DNA of 64,000 bases from Thalassia testudinum (lineage: Eukaryota; Streptophyta; Magnoliopsida; Alismatales; Hydrocharitaceae): contig JAZHRO010000050.1 in the NCBI GenBank assembly GCA_037157565.1, positions 42,170,001 through 42,234,000 on the forward strand. The letters run 5' to 3'. Both the position numbers and the translations under genes were made by a program. Below the pieces are notes generated by a model. The model saw only the letters and a program-made list of their open reading frames with translations. It was not told where the DNA came from and ran no database searches. Positions 1 through 13,310 of this stretch are shown here, in pieces (position 1 is the stretch's first letter; each line of letters opens with the position of its first letter).

Positions 1-526
1 TGGTGGAGCTCACAGTGGTGGTCGTGGGACCACTGTGAGCTTGCTCCTGCCCGCATCGTATCTCTTCAGTGGAAGAGGTGCTGCGTATGGAGGGGAGAGG
101 GGAGGATTTTGGCCTGGAGGAAGGGTCTGCGGGTGATGGTCTCGACCAGGTTCCCCTTTGCAAGGAAGAGGGGAGGGCTTTTTAAAGAAGAATGAGGCAT
201 GCACAGCCATACCCTGGGCTGCATGCAGCCGGCAGAGATTGGTGTTGGCTAAGAATGGCGCGAAGAAGAAGCAGCCCATGCCCTAAGCAGCGCGGAGAAG
301 AAGACGTACAAAGCCAAATAAATAAAATAAAGAAAGTGAAAATTACGATGCAACCCTTGATGAAGATGTTAATTACAAGACCAATTATTCACTTTCCTCC
401 CCTCTCAAATAAATGCATGCATGTGTTAATTTTTGCAAATGCAACTATGGCTACCTAATATGCAATGGCAATGCTAGGAAATAACACAAGATGGCATTTT
501 TATTGGTGTATTTTTCTGTGCAAGCA
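1..526 (-). mobile_element. Partial Athila-type LTR (U3 end), cut by window edge
   Basis: Read on the minus strand, the last 200 bases before 526 follow the beginning of the three Athila LTRs at 33013, 44183 and 48895. Shared blocks in the same order include AATGCATGCATG, TGCAAATGC, TATGCAATG and GCTAGGAAATAACACAAG. The terminus on the minus strand would be TGCTTGCACAG, compared with TGTTTGCACC in the nested element. The similarity is partial, so this is an older or different subfamily member. Its other end and target duplication lie outside the window. Confidence 0.5.
8..40. repeat. Perfect 12-bp inverted repeat (hairpin) in the LTR
   Basis: GCTCACAGTGGT at 8-19 is exactly complementary to ACCACTGTGAGC at 29-40, with a 9-base loop. 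The nested Athila LTRs carry a related hairpin at the corresponding place (33524-33550: CCACTGTGGTG, a 5-base loop, CACCACAGTGG). A stem kept across diverged copies suggests a function in the LTR RNA or DNA. Confidence 0.6.
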
Positions 527-2647
527 AGCGCCGCTTCTCTGCCATTGGATGCGCATCCAACGGCTGTGGATGCGTGCGCTTGATTGAATCTGCATGACCA
601 TCTCGATTACGTAGTGCAGCGGAGACGACGCTGCCGGTGAAGCAGAGGTCATGGGGTCGAGCCCCAGCGAGCCTCAAATCAAGCGTGGGCATGGAGCAGG
701 CTCAATTGAGCCGTCGGATGGTGAGCGGATGGTTCAGATGCGGAGATGTGGCGTAATCTGGGCGCACGAATCACGCTTGCGCGATCAAACGCACGTTTCA
801 ACACTCGATCTGATGCTGGCGGTCGCGCAAAGGAGGCGGGCGGTAGCGCGATTTAAGCCGTCTGATCTTGCGATCGGACGGCTGAGAGCGGCTAGGCATG
901 TAGGCGCGCACGCCACCCACTACGCCCACGTTTGGACCTTTAGCGACGGTTTTATCCGTTACTAAAGGTCCTGAATTAATGTTTTTAAAATTGGAATGAC
1001 CAAAATGCCCCCACTCCTTGCAAGTATAAAAGGAGACCTCCTTTACACGAAATTATCATCCCTTCCTTCTCTTCTCTACCTTTCCAAAGCTCAAGAGAAG
1101 CTTGTCCCACACCCAGGATGCTCCTCGCGAGATAAAGTCAAATTTTCGTTCCCCTTTTAGAAGCAGATCCCGCGACGACGACGACGTGCTGCTCCGTTCT
1201 CATTCCTCCTGCCTCGATCTCCTTCTTCCCACTCCGTCCTCCTTCGTTTAGGCGGTGTCTCGTCCGGCTCGTCCTCCAAGCGATATCAAGGAGGATAACT
1301 TCTCTCTCCCATTCTTCTTTACAGCTTTCTAGTGTAGCTGATTTCCCACTTTCTAGTGTAATTCTTCTTTGGTTTTATTGTATAAACATTTTGAATTATT
1401 GAATGCATATTTTCTCTCTCTCTCTCCCTTTTGTTTAGTCTAATTGTTATTATGGCTTCATTATAATTACATAGCCTCACTTTTCAAAAAAAAATATATA
1501 ATTGCGAATATAGATCGACGTAGCCTCCCTGAGTTCGACCTGGGATTTTCATTCCGGTGTTAATTTTATTTGTTGCATATGAGTTCTTCGCTTTCATACT
1601 ACGACGACAGGTTTTCAAAACCAAACACGTTAGCGTAGCAACCCGACGTTCAATACTAAGGCAGTTTCGAGGCAGATGATACCTTTGAATCAGAAAGTCA
1701 CACACCTAAGAAATAACTGAGCAGGTAGGAAGGGAGAGCCCTGCAAGGACCCCTACACGGTAGAGCATCCCCACAGGTTACAGGGTTTCCCTCACCTGAC
1801 CTTCCTTGTCACTATGGTTCCAAGTAGACCGGAATGTACAGACTTAAGACCTTAAGTCTACCAATTTTAAGTCCTGATTTGTGCCTTGAGTTTCACTTGA
1901 TTGGAAGTTAATTTGATTTGTGACCTAATTTGGAGGTTGGTTGGCCCGCAATGTAGGTCAACTTCACCAGACCTGCCCTAAAGATGGTAGAATGAAATCT
2001 AGGTCAAGACTTAGAAATCACCCTTAATTGACTCTTAGGTTATTAAATCCACAACTTTAGAGTTCAAGTGAATCTTAGAGCCTGATTTTTAGGATTTTCT
2101 TGATTAGATCTTTTCAAACAGGGGCTTGGGTAACACACAAATGTGGGAGGATTTATTCTCTTACTGTAGGAAAATGTGTTTTAACACTTCAAACCCTAAT
2201 GTACAAACCCTAGTTGGCTCTATTTCAAGTCAAATTAAATCTCATGATGTACACCTTGGACTTCAAACAAGAAGGTGAGTAGTCTAAGACGCTTAGAACT
2301 CAAGCGTAAGCCCTAATAGGTGTAGGAAATAGGGTAGGAAATTCTAAACAGAATCGCTTCAAACTTCAATTCGATATGAAAATTTTTTGCAAATCAGGAG
2401 CCTTTTTAAATGATGATTTACTATGGAAATAAGGCAGGTGAGTCCTAATTGATTGTTTCCTTTTTTTATCTTCCTAAGATTAAGAGGTTGATTAGGGAAG
2501 AATAGAGATTACCTGCCCTGGGAGTGGCTGATTTGCGTAGAAGATCTCCTCGTGAAGTACCTCGCAAAATCGCAATAAAGCAAATATGGCAAGTTAGTGC
2601 TCAAATATAATCAAATAAAACAAGAATAGTGGTGAATTGCAGGTTAC
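527..2647. other. Non-coding, probably retrotransposon-derived
   Basis: I see no credible gene here. 527-960 is GC-rich and unlike the later AT-rich part. A TATA-like TATAAAAGG at about 1026 is followed by a C/T-rich leader and, at about 1516-1545, by wording like that at the 3' end of plant LTRs (CCCTGAGTTCGACCTGGG; the nested LTR has CCCTGTGTTCGACCCTGGG). This suggests a decayed plus-strand LTR around 530-1700. I could not define its ends or a target duplication. Confidence 0.3.
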
Positions 2648-2665
2648 TCCACAACAATGGCGCCA
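2648..2665 (-). other. Decayed primer-binding site (tRNA-Asp type)
   Basis: The minus strand reads TGGCGCCATTGTTGTGGA, four changes from the tRNA-Asp primer site TGGCGCCGTTGCCGGGGA used by Athila/Tat elements. Three of the four are C-to-T or G-to-A changes, as expected from decay of methylated cytosines. A 5' LTR would lie to the right (from about 2678) and the internal region to the left. Confidence 0.4.
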
Positions 2666-2677
2666 AAATATTTAACA

Positions 2678-4900
2678 TGTGAAATCGGTGTTGAAGAGTG
2701 ATACGTTGTAGTACAGATTAAAATCACTCGTCAACAAATACAATTTATTACTCGAATTTAAGTTCGAGGTCGAAGGCAGGGAGCAAGTATTATACTCATG
2801 CACTAATCTTAATCAAAATATAAATAAGCATAAGAAATTGATAATAATTACCCAAAACTAATATTCAATGTAGCACATGAGTATATTAAGAGTTTAATGA
2901 GACAAAGAGACATCTAAGGCAAAATAATGGTCATTTGAATCACCAATTATTACCTTAGATGCACATATAATAATTACTCAATGGTCTAAATAATTGCATA
3001 ATGCCTCAAATAATGTCACAATGTTTTCAACCAGGTCAGATATCACGTCAGATATCCAAATGGCTTAAGTTCAGCCCTGCTACAGTGTCTCAAAGTGGCT
3101 TCTTCTCTTGTTCTTCCCTCCTACTTCTTTTCTTCTTCAAGCCTTCTTCTTCAACCTCTACTTTTCTTCTTCCGCCTTGGCTCTTCTCAACTCCTCCCTT
3201 TTTTTCTTCTGCCTTGGCTCTTCTCAGTTCCTCTCTTTCCTCTCTTCTTCATTCAAGCTCTCACGGCTAAGTGTCGAGAGGTGGGCAGCAGAGCAAAACA
3301 CCCCTCCCCCCTCTCTCTCTTCTTCTTCCTTTCCCTTTCTTTTTCTTCTCTCAGATATATGCTAATCAGATCCAGGTAAATGGGTAAACGGTTCAGTGCC
3401 CTGACCCGCGTGGCGTGGCCGTGGGGGAGGGTGTGTGTGAGCATGTGAGAGGGGACCTCCCCTATGCTTACTGAGGCAAACAACTGAGTGAAAAATAACT
3501 TAAGCACTGTAAGAGGTGTGTCACTTCACGATGTGGGACTATCCCACAGAAGCTATAGCATGTGCTATTTCCGTGAAGGGATTTTTCTCAATTCATGCTC
3601 GAGGGCAGTCAAACACACCAATTGGCTAGGTGAGAACATTTGCACTTTGATTCCGCATCGTCTAGGGCTTATACCTGGAGTTGAAGTCTCAAGAACGTGA
3701 TGAAAGCTCGTTTGAAGCAGTTGCGGCAATGGCGGTGAAGGTCCTGAACCTGAAATCCAAAGAATGGTCTTTCGACCCTACTAAACCAACTCGGTAGCGT
3801 CACACGAGTGCGGTGAATGTGGTGGTGGCGTGTTGTGGGAGTGCGTGGAGTGATCGAACAAAGGCGGAGATGGCGTGCAGATGATTGGTTGGTCGATGGG
3901 GGGTTTGAGTGGTCAAGAGGATGAAATAAGTTAGGGGTTTTGATGGGTGTGAGCTGACAGAGGTTGTGGAGTCGTTGGTGAGGTGGTTGGTAGCTTGTGG
4001 TGTGAGATGGACCTCGTCGGAGGTTTGGTCGGAGATGGGAGAGATGACGGATGGTGGTTAGGTCACGGGTTGATTTTTGGATTTTAGGGGATAAATAAAA
4101 CCTAAGGAAAGGAGTTGAGAGGACCTAAATTAAAGATGAAATAAGGGAGATTCCGATGCTAGTGTGATTGCCGGACGTGGGGAAGATGAACCCTTTGTAA
4201 GGGAGACGGTGGCGAAGAGAGAGGGAGAACGCTCTCGCAGTGGCTGGTGAGACGTAGAGGAAGATGGGGAAGGTCATTGCACTTCCAATTTGGCCGTTGG
4301 ATGAGCGGAGGAGGGTGGCCGAGGGAAGAGGAAAATTGAGGAATTTTAAGGCCAAATCGGACTAAGGAGGACGGTTTATCCTCAGGGGTCCTTATATAGG
4401 TCTCAAGAGAGCTTCCCAAGCTTGGAAGCTTCGAAGCTTCGTGAAATAGGAGACCTAATTTTTCAGACGATTTGCATGAGAATTTGGGCAAGAATTAGAA
4501 CCCAAGATGCGGCTCAAATTGTAGGGAAATCTCTCGGGAGTCTCCCTTCCAATTTTGGAAGGGATTCACCAACAAGGAGAAATCCCTAGTTGAAGGTCGC
4601 CAGAGTAGGAGTTCCTATGCAATAATGTTGAATGGACCTAATTGCAAAGAAGATGACAAACTTAGGGACCCATTTGTAAGGAATTCAAAAAGTTAGGGGT
4701 GCGTAAGTGATAAAAAGGGTCAGAATGGATTGAAATGTAAACTAGATCAATATGATCTCTGATTGGGCCCAAATTTTGATAGAAAACTAATTTGCACCTA
4801 AGAAATCCAATGGTGAAATTAAATTTTGGTTTTGAACTAGTTTGACTAGGTGATTTATGCAAAAACCCAAATTAAGGTAATAATTTGTCTGTGACACTAT
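2678..4900 (-). mobile_element. Probable decayed LTR next to the 2648-2665 primer site
   Basis: The inner boundary is suggested by TG at 2678, just outside the primer-binding-like site. The segment from 2678 (TGTGAAATCGG, then CGAGGTCGAAGGCAGGGAGC) resembles the U5 ends at 59908 and 29517 read on the same strand. The body includes a C/T-rich block at about 3095-3360. The right boundary is a guess from the usual LTR length of the class. No protein-coding gene is visible; the serine/leucine-rich frames at 3001-3380 are products of low-complexity C/T sequence. Confidence 0.25.
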
Positions 4901-7900
4901 TTTGGGTTAAAATGGGTTCTGATGGTCAATTCAATGATAAAAACCCTAGAGAATATTTTTATTTGATTTTTAGAGGGTTTATATAAATTTTATCCTGACC
5001 AGAACCTTAGTTAATTAAGCGGGTCTGTTTTTCGGATTTCAGATATCCATTAATTCTTGAAATACGTGAAAACTTGTTTCTGTCTGCATGAACCCACTTA
5101 TTAGACATCAATGCATATTTGACCTTTAGTAAACCACTAATAAAACTCGTGGTTGTTCTACATTCATGATATGATGGTAAAATTGTAGCTTTAACCCTGG
5201 TTTCTTATTATTCTCTTAGAAAGGATGTGCAATGAATTACTGTCTTCTGGCGGTTATGTAGGAGCATTTAATGATGTAATATGACTAAATAAAGTTAGAT
5301 ATAGCTGATGATGGCATTATCATCAAACACTTGTGAGCTATGAGAGCCAAATTAAGAGCTATTGAGAGCTAGATAGTATTCTTAGGTAATGTTGAGCTCT
5401 TGTGTGATGTGTGAAATGTGGAAGTGTTCTAAGGTATATATAGAGGGCTTAGGAACATTCTAGATAGGGATTAGGACCTAACATATTCGTTAGGGATCTT
5501 AATAGAATGAAATCCAAAGTTCAGAAATCAGACAATAAATATAATACAGACTAGTCACCTCCCGGTCAGCATGCTATAGCGTGGTTAGTCGACTAAAATT
5601 AATTTTCAATCGGTACCTCATACCACTATATTTATGTGAGGTGGGTCTTCTATAGCCAAACGACTTATGGTCTACTGGTTTTGTTTTAGCAAGTCAACTT
5701 ATGGTTGATGCCCTACTGAAGTATTCTTACGATGAAATATCCTAGATTTGATCCTGATATGCTGCCGGTCAGCACCTAGACAGTATCAAGTGACACCCAG
5801 GAGTGTGGCTAGTTGATGCTTGGTCAACCAAGACTTGGGATTTCTGAAAGTGGATTAATGAAATGATTATGGTCATTGATTTCAGCAATTACCAAGGCTA
5901 AGGAAGACATTGGAGGGCCAACGATCAAGGCATAGGTAGGTCAGTCGATCCGTTGGCCAACTTGCCATAATGAGGCAAGTCAACTGGCTTCCTTGCTGGT
6001 CGATGCCCTTGTGAAGAGAAGGCTGGTTTTGGTGGCTTTTAAGGTAGAGTTTTGGTTTCCTAGGTAAAGTGTCAGCTTTGGGATCTCTTGCACCACATTC
6101 TAGGGGCTCTTTAACACTTAATCTATGACAAAGTGTAAATAAAAAGATTACATAATGATTACATATCTTTACAACATAAAAGACAAAATAAAAGTTCTTT
6201 GAGAATTCTTCGTAGCCTTCTTCATGAGTTATATTTAAGCTTTTAATGAGTCCTCAAGCTAAAGTTTACAAGTTCTTTTTGCATCTAACTTGGTCCTTTT
6301 AGGTTCCATTTCATGATGCAAATGTGTATGAGATGATCAACTGAAGTCCATGAAAGTAACTTAAGGAATGCTCGCACAAGTCTAGATGAATATTATAAAT
6401 CACCAAATCACTTAATTAAAAGATAAATTATAATATTTAATTTAATATTAACCTATTGCAATAACATATAGTCCTATGAACAAGTTCAAGAAATGCAGTT
6501 GAAAAAGAAAAACCTTTATTTAATTATGAATACGGAAAGCAGTAGGCACAAAAATAATAAGAATTCTCTATAAGGTGCAATGCATTGTAAGAGCATAATT
6601 GGAATTCTAACACGTAATTAACTTGACTAGTTTTGCAATTGGATCCTTTAATGGATCTATAATGGAAGAGAGGGCGCTCAAGACTCAGCATATCGATGAG
6701 GAAGGAGAGGAGAAAAAAAGGGTGAAGCATGCATGTGTGGAGAGGATATGCCCATTTTTCTTTTCAATAAAGATTTCATTCGCCAATAACCGAATGATAT
6801 TCTGCGATGAATAATCTATGAAATTCAAATTTATATATTCTTGTTACGAATTGATCGAGGGGGTAGTTATCACATCATTCGTTGCTTTTCATGTCATAAT
6901 TTGTGTGCATCGTACTCAATATCAAGTCTTTATAAACCAAAATAACCAACAATTGAGTAATACCTAAAAGTTTTCCAATTTAACTGTTGGACTATTTTTA
7001 CCAACAAGGACGAACGTGTTCAAATAGACCCTTCCTTTGGTCCTATATTTAAAAGGTTTAATGTTTAGTGGATATGAGCTAACTAAACATTCACCATGCA
7101 CACATTACATTAAACAACTTCATAAGGCAAAGATTTAGATCTTTTCTTGGATTAAAGTGATATTGTCCCTTGTTGACATCCTCGAGCTACATTACAAATC
7201 AAGGTTTATCCATAGGATGTCAATTAGTTATTTAAAGAAAATATTTCTAAAGCCATGCCAAAGTGCATCCCTATCATCTCTAAAGTATATATCAAGGATA
7301 ATCCTTAAGATATATCACCGAAGACATAGCCTAGATTAGCTTCTGCTATGCAAACTAGTATGGCTTTGGCATTGCGTAGCAACGAATCACTTAGTCCATA
7401 CATATGAATATCATTGGCGAGGCCTGATCATTTATTTGTTATGTCACATCCTCAAATATTTGGATAATATTTCTCAACCCCTATTAATGTTGTGATGTCA
7501 GCTTTAGGAAATTATAATAATTTCTCTATGCTATAACTAAAATGAGGTGCTGAGCATCTTAAGCCTACACGTGTTTGTCTCCCTCCACCACTTTCCTTTT
7601 CATTTTATCAACTTTGTGGAAAATACACTTCCTACTTTCTTTGCACCCCCCTTTCCCCTCTCTCATATTCACCTAAAATTACATTTACCATCTATCATTG
7701 GTCTCCATGATCTCACCATGTAATCCACTTCATCCATCAACATAAATTAACAAAATGATATATATTACCAGCATAAAATAAATCTAAAGGTGATAGTCAA
7801 TATATATATTAAATAATGTATACATTATTAATATATCTTTGGATATTGGTTTTACTATTATTGAAGTTTTTTATAAGTTTATGATATTTAATTTGCTTGC

Positions 7901-9083
7901 AAGGGATTGAAGACTAGAGGGCATTGGTGTGTTGGGCCATGGCAAGCATTTTGGAGTTTCCATTGCACAATGCTTGGGAAGTTGGTGTGAACAAGGAGAT
8001 GAAGTCATGAAGGTCATTGGAAGTGAAAGGAAACTTGCGTTAAAATGAAGAGGGGCTGGATCGTGTCTGAAAATAATAAAATAGTTAGAATAACATAATT
8101 AGGTATTTTTTCAATGGAGAAACTTAGTAGAAATGATACCTAAATTTAGATAAATTGTGTATCTTGAAAAATGATTAAACAAAGGAACACTTCATATATA
8201 GTTAAGGCTCTGTTTCCCACTTTATTTTGATTTTCTCTCACACAAACTTGACCCCTTGTTCACAATTAAAATTTTTAATTTGCAAGACTATCCCTAATGA
8301 CAAAAAAATTTTTGAGACCCTAATTTTGTGGGTAATATAAGGAATAAAATTATTTTGATACTGATTGATTCCATTCAAACCTTTATAGCTTAGTTCTTTC
8401 ATTAATGTAATTTAATAAGGGCAAATGTACTCCATATTACATTTTATACAATAATTACTATCTTATTTTATGTTTAGTGATCTTAATTAAGTTCAATTTT
8501 TCTAGCATGAAAGTTTTGTTGTATTGAGGATTATTACTTTCAAAACTTTAAATCTCATTTTTATGTTTTTGGTATTTCATTGTGATTTGTAACATAATTG
8601 ATGTCTGTCATATATTCCCTCGACCTTCAATTTTTTTTAAAATATTATTCTTATTTTTTTACCTATTTTCCCATGGGATGTAAAGATATAATTTAAGATT
8701 AATGGGGTTAGCCTTAAAATATATTAGTACAAATGCTCATCACCCGCAGCAAAATGCAGGTATCTATTCACTAGTGATAACAATAATATTTGATTAACTA
8801 ATATCTTTTTAAGTTTAAACAAAAATATCATAACCTCATTCATCCACATGGGTGATCCATGATTGGTTGTCGATTCCATCCAATGTGGTGCCAAGCTCCA
8901 CATGCATAGTATGCAAAAAAAGACAGAAAGGTCAACCATATATCTTACAACGAACATTATTAAAGCCACATTTATTCATAGACATTCTGCGCTTAGTATT
9001 TGTTATTCTAAATGGAAATGTGGAATGACAAAACTATCCATCTTCCTCTTGCTACTCTGTATTTTAATGATTATTAGGATTTT

Positions 9084-9085
<2 letters not shown>
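4901..9085. other. AT-rich intergenic DNA, no gene seen
   Basis: Long reading frames are absent and stops are frequent in all frames. 5560-6010 has repeated GGTCAGC / GGTCGATGCC / GTCAACTTATGG wording typical of old repeats, but I could not assign a family. The remainder shows no recognisable RNA gene or exon. Confidence 0.4.
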
Positions 9086-9128
<43 letters not shown>

Positions 9129-9165
9129 TCTTTTAAATTTTAAAAAAGATATATATATCCTCACT

Positions 9166-9215
<50 letters not shown>
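9086..9215. repeat. Two (TA)n microsatellites
   Basis: Nearly pure TA runs occur at about 9086-9122 and 9170-9215, separated by about 50 bases of AT-rich sequence. The isoleucine/tyrosine-rich reading frame across them is an artefact. Confidence 0.9.
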
Positions 9216-9217
<2 letters not shown>

Positions 9218-9330
9218 TGTTATGAACTTTAAGAATTAAAAAATAAAACGATTTTTATATAAAATTTGCTTCCTTTTATTTCTCTCTCACCAAAAAGCCC
9301 TCCACCTTCTCTCCTCTTCCTCCTCACTCT

Positions 9331-10200
9331 TCATCCGACCACCCTCCTCTCTCCTCCTGCTCCTCCACCACCCCCTAAACCCTTCTCCCAGATGATTCCC
9401 TGATGCCACTCTTCACCCACAACAGCACAAACATCACTTCCACTGCAATCCCCTTTAACTCCCTCCTTATGGCATCGTCCACCACCAATTGGATCTACAC
9501 CTACCACCACGGTCGCAGCTCCTTCGTCACGACCAGCCTCGCCCTCCAAACACCAACCACCTATCTCTTCATCAACTCCGCCAACCTTGGCAGCACTTCC
9601 TCCGCCGCCCTCCACTCCCTTGAGAACAAGATCTGAATTCTCCACTCCATCTCCTCCTCTTATGTCGTCCGGTACCTTAGTGATGATGTCACCCACTAGC
9701 AGCACTTGAGCTTTCGGAACCTCTACATCAAGTGCATGCTCGTTAGGACCTGAGCTGACAGTGCCAAGCTAGACGAGTGCGAACTCCACGTGTGCCTACG
9801 GTATACGACCTCCCCTCTGCCCTCCTCCCCTTCTCCCTAATGATCCTCCCCTCACACCTCCTTCCTACCTCCTCGCCCCGCAGCCTCCCCTTACCGAGAT
9901 CCTGCTCCTCCACTAGCTCCCCCTCAACTTCCTCGTTGTCCTCCTCCTCCCCCTCCTTTTTTTTTTTTTTTTTTTCTCGCCTCCGCCAGCTGCTCCGACT
10001 CTCTTTCTCTTCCCCTCCTCTCTCTGCAACCCAACTCTCTCTCCCAAACTCCCTCTTTCCCTTCCAACACCTTTACCCACTGTCCCTCCCCTCGCAACTC
10101 CTCGTCAAACATTGCCGCTCGACTCCAACGCAACCTCCTTCTACTACTCCTCCCATGCCGTCTTTGTTACTGGCGTCGTTGTGGCCATAACTGCACAACG
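9331..10200 (+). pseudogene. C/T-rich segment with a possible decayed coding remnant
   Basis: The plus strand from about 9403 reads as a plausible protein for about 77 codons, with residues such as TTYLFINSANLGSTSSAALH, then a TGA at about 9634. A similar style continues (VVRYLSDDVTH, LSFRNLYIKCMLV, then LDECELHV) with further stops. 9780-10190 is almost pure C/T with a T run at about 9957-9975. I do not recognise the family. The alternative is a purely C/T-rich repeat with no coding history. The glycine-rich minus-strand frame here is the shadow of the C/T bias. Confidence 0.2.
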
Positions 10201-11173
10201 GGGGAGGAAATGAGGGATGGAAGATAGAGGATGTGAGGGATGAGAGGTGGAGGATTAAGTTAGAAAAAATGATAACAAACTTAGGAGTCATCTAAAATAT
10301 CTTTAATTTTTACTTTAATAATTTTCGAAGAGTAAGCAACTCAATAAATTAAAGTTTATAAGAATATATATATCAATATAAATAATATATTAATCTATAC
10401 AAAATAAACGGTGGTGTATACATCTTTTTCAAAATTTACGGATATATATATTTGTAAAAATCCCATGATTATTTAAACAAGCTGTCATACATCATCAAGT
10501 ATGTTAACGGATGCAGTGTTTTTGCACAGAAAGGAAAGGGCACCACGTAATAGCTTTCTTTTCATATTTGACACTAGTCGCATTGGCACACGTTGGGAAG
10601 TTGTACAGCACCACTCATCGTGAACTATAATTAGCTCCGGACGGCATCATATATAGTTTAATTAAGCCAACCTGTTTTGTCTGACCGTCTAAACATAATG
10701 GCCATGAGATAAGTGAGAGATCGAATCAACTTGTCCAGCTTGCCTCATTTTTGTATTGGCATTTCTCCTCAAGGTATGTGTAGTGACGTCAAGGACACAT
10801 AGAAAAGGTGCGGATAGGGTTTACCATTACTCAAGTTGGTATTCTTTATTTGCATGATCGTGACCAAACTTACACCCGTGCATGGGTGCACAAAGTGATG
10901 ATACAAAATTTCCTTTTTAAACTAAACTGTTCATGGGTGCGTTTTCGTTTATACGTGTCTACTGGGACGTGAGACGTTGCTAGGTGAGGATGAAGATTAA
11001 GACAGATCGAAGCGAAGGGTTTACTCGTTAACCAAAGCTAATATATGCACTTTTCTTTTTTGGTCACATTTGTCATGATGCTAGAAAATTATTTCCAAGA
11101 TATTTTTGCATGTATTAATCTAGATTTGAAAGATCAAGAGGAATTTGAAACATTAAAAAAAAAATCGGGATTC

Positions 11174-11213
<40 letters not shown>

Positions 11214-12700
11214 AAGAACATCAGGTCTCTACTGGTCTGTTAATTGTACCGTTTCCGTAGTGTCAAACTTTTATCTTTCTAGAGAAAAAAAATAGAACCA
11301 TAACATAAAGGCATAGGCAAAAGAAAAAGCCTAATCACTTCAAATCAAATTGTAGCCCAACTCTGGTATCATTCTAATTAAAGACTATATTCTTGCTAAT
11401 CATTAAGAATATGCTGATTAAAATCTTGACCAACTAATGTTTACAATCCAACCAAGCGTATTTATCATTTCTTTTTATAGCAAATGGATGTGGGTGCATG
11501 ACTGCATAAATGGATCTTTCAAACAATTATGACTTAGGCATAAGGATTAGTCCGCGTAATAGTAGTTAATGGTAGTGAGTGGAGATATTATGGTCAAGTT
11601 GATAACATGCATGCGTATGTTGGCATTGTGCCAGTTAGGGCTTTGGGTCATAGCTGCGCTGGATTTCTCAAGAGGTTGCAACCGATGGATGCAAGATGTA
11701 GCTTTTCCTGTAGGTTGAGCGTCAATTTCGCCTCGACTGATTAGTTTATTTTTTGCTCAAAATGTTTTTAATGAAATAGATAAGATCAAGTGGCACTTAT
11801 AGTATGTGCCTACAGGTGTGGTGTACTTACTTTGCACGTTTCTTTGTTGTTGCCATTCAGTGATCAGCATTTGCTGGTAGGAGTATTTACTTATGAAATC
11901 ATAATTTAAAAGCCACATCTTTGTTTCGAAACATGATATCACAACAAATTAACATCCAATTTTGTAATACCTCCTCAAGGTAAACTATATCCCTACTCGA
12001 AGGCAAGAAATTGGACTGCAATTAATGTTCAGGCCCCCTCAATCGTTATTAAGACTCTGCTGTCGGTTTCTTTTTGTATGAAAATTGCATATATGCATTT
12101 TTGTACGTTCCCCTGATCTGTTCATTGGTTTTTTTTTCATCATCGTAGAAGGTTCGATCGGGAGAGACTTTAACTTTTATCAAGAAACCTCCTCATATAT
12201 TATTATCACTCAACGATGGTACAGCAGAGTGGCCCTACACCGGCAACCTTTATAAAACGATGATGTACGTAATCCATCGATGCTGATATAACATCTATGC
12301 TCCAACATTTATTCCAAGTCATCTTGGATAACCGGAATGAGAATAAACATGAGTGCAACATAAATTACTCCGTAGTCATCGTCAATGTTTTTTTGCCATG
12401 CGTGGGACGAAAATAGGAAACAAAAGCTACTTTGAAACGTTCAAATTTTCAACCAGGTCTTCAAGTCCGCTATCACTAGAGATTTGTGTTGATAAGCATA
12501 CACCAACCGCTAGCTTTTGTTTGTTGCATTTATTTTGAGTCAAAATATATACAAAAACACAAAACATGACATGTTATGCAACAAATGTGCTACCCATCTT
12601 CCACTCTAGCATTTAATATGCTTTAATTTGTTGATTGAGATCCCACAAAACAAAGAAAGAAATGTACACTGACGGCCGCACTACAGCAACGTTCAAAATA
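10201..12700. other. AT-rich intergenic DNA, no gene seen
   Basis: No convincing exon or RNA gene. It contains one (TA)n run at about 11176-11211. Confidence 0.4.
11176..11211. repeat. (TA)n microsatellite
   Basis: About 17 TA units in an otherwise unremarkable AT-rich stretch. Confidence 0.9.
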
Positions 12701-13310
12701 CGTCGATGTTGACCTCCCTTAAATTGTCACTAAATTACCTTTTTTTTTCCCTTCTTTTTCCCCTCCTCCTGCCTCTCTTGATTTTTCTTTTGCCTCCTAA
12801 ACCTAAACCCATACAACCTCTCCTCTCCAACCCAAAGCCTTTGCGCACCCCACCCATCACCCCCCCAACCTCTAACACTCTTCAACCCCTACCCCTCCCC
12901 AACCCATGCAAAGGACCTCACCCCAACACCCTCCCCCCGCTCTTCCCCTAGACACACACACATGCTCGATGCCTCTTCCCTCGATGACCCTCCACAATGC
13001 CTCCAATGCCTCTGCCGATGTCTCAAACTCTTGATCGCCGCTCACTTACCTTGACATTAGGACCACTCCGCCAATCTCTCACTCACCTCGACATCAAGGT
13101 ATCCACCGATCTCTTCCTCAGGCCACTCTCTATTAACGATCTACCTTCTTTCACCTCTCACTCATTCTCCTCTCTACTCAATCACTCACTCTTTTTCGCC
13201 AACCCCTCGCTCTCATTTTGCAAAACTTTCATCAATCTCAGATCACTCAGATCTCTCTCCATCGATTTCACTTACGCCGATCTCTCATTCCTATTATTAA
13301 ATTGACGTTT
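12701..13310 (+). other. C/T-rich segment, unrecognised
   Basis: The strand is strongly pyrimidine-biased and leaves two open frames (12706-12951 and 12997-13305) rich in Leu, Pro and Ser. The second (starting MPPMPLPMSQTLDRR) matches nothing I recognise. 13640-13690 and 26510-26570 share GAGGTGGATCTC and nearby wording, as do the TCTTAGATC-rich parts at 13310 and 15780-15950. The two C/T-rich segments may therefore be copies of one repeat or of one gene's 5' region. Confidence 0.2.

Noticed and set aside
636..680. tRNA-like 3' half (GGGGTCGAGCCCC)
   Set aside because: No matching A-box, anticodon arm or acceptor stem could be built around it.
3095..3380. Ser/Leu/Phe-rich frames
   Set aside because: They overlap in all three plus frames across a CT/CTT low-complexity stretch, which is typical of non-coding pyrimidine tracts.
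8863..9225. Plus-strand frame of 120 codons
   Set aside because: Its second half is the (TA)n repeat. The first half has no recognisable domain or splice signals.
9331..9705. Minus-strand Gly/Val-rich frame
   Set aside because: Shadow of a strongly C/T-biased plus strand; composition only.
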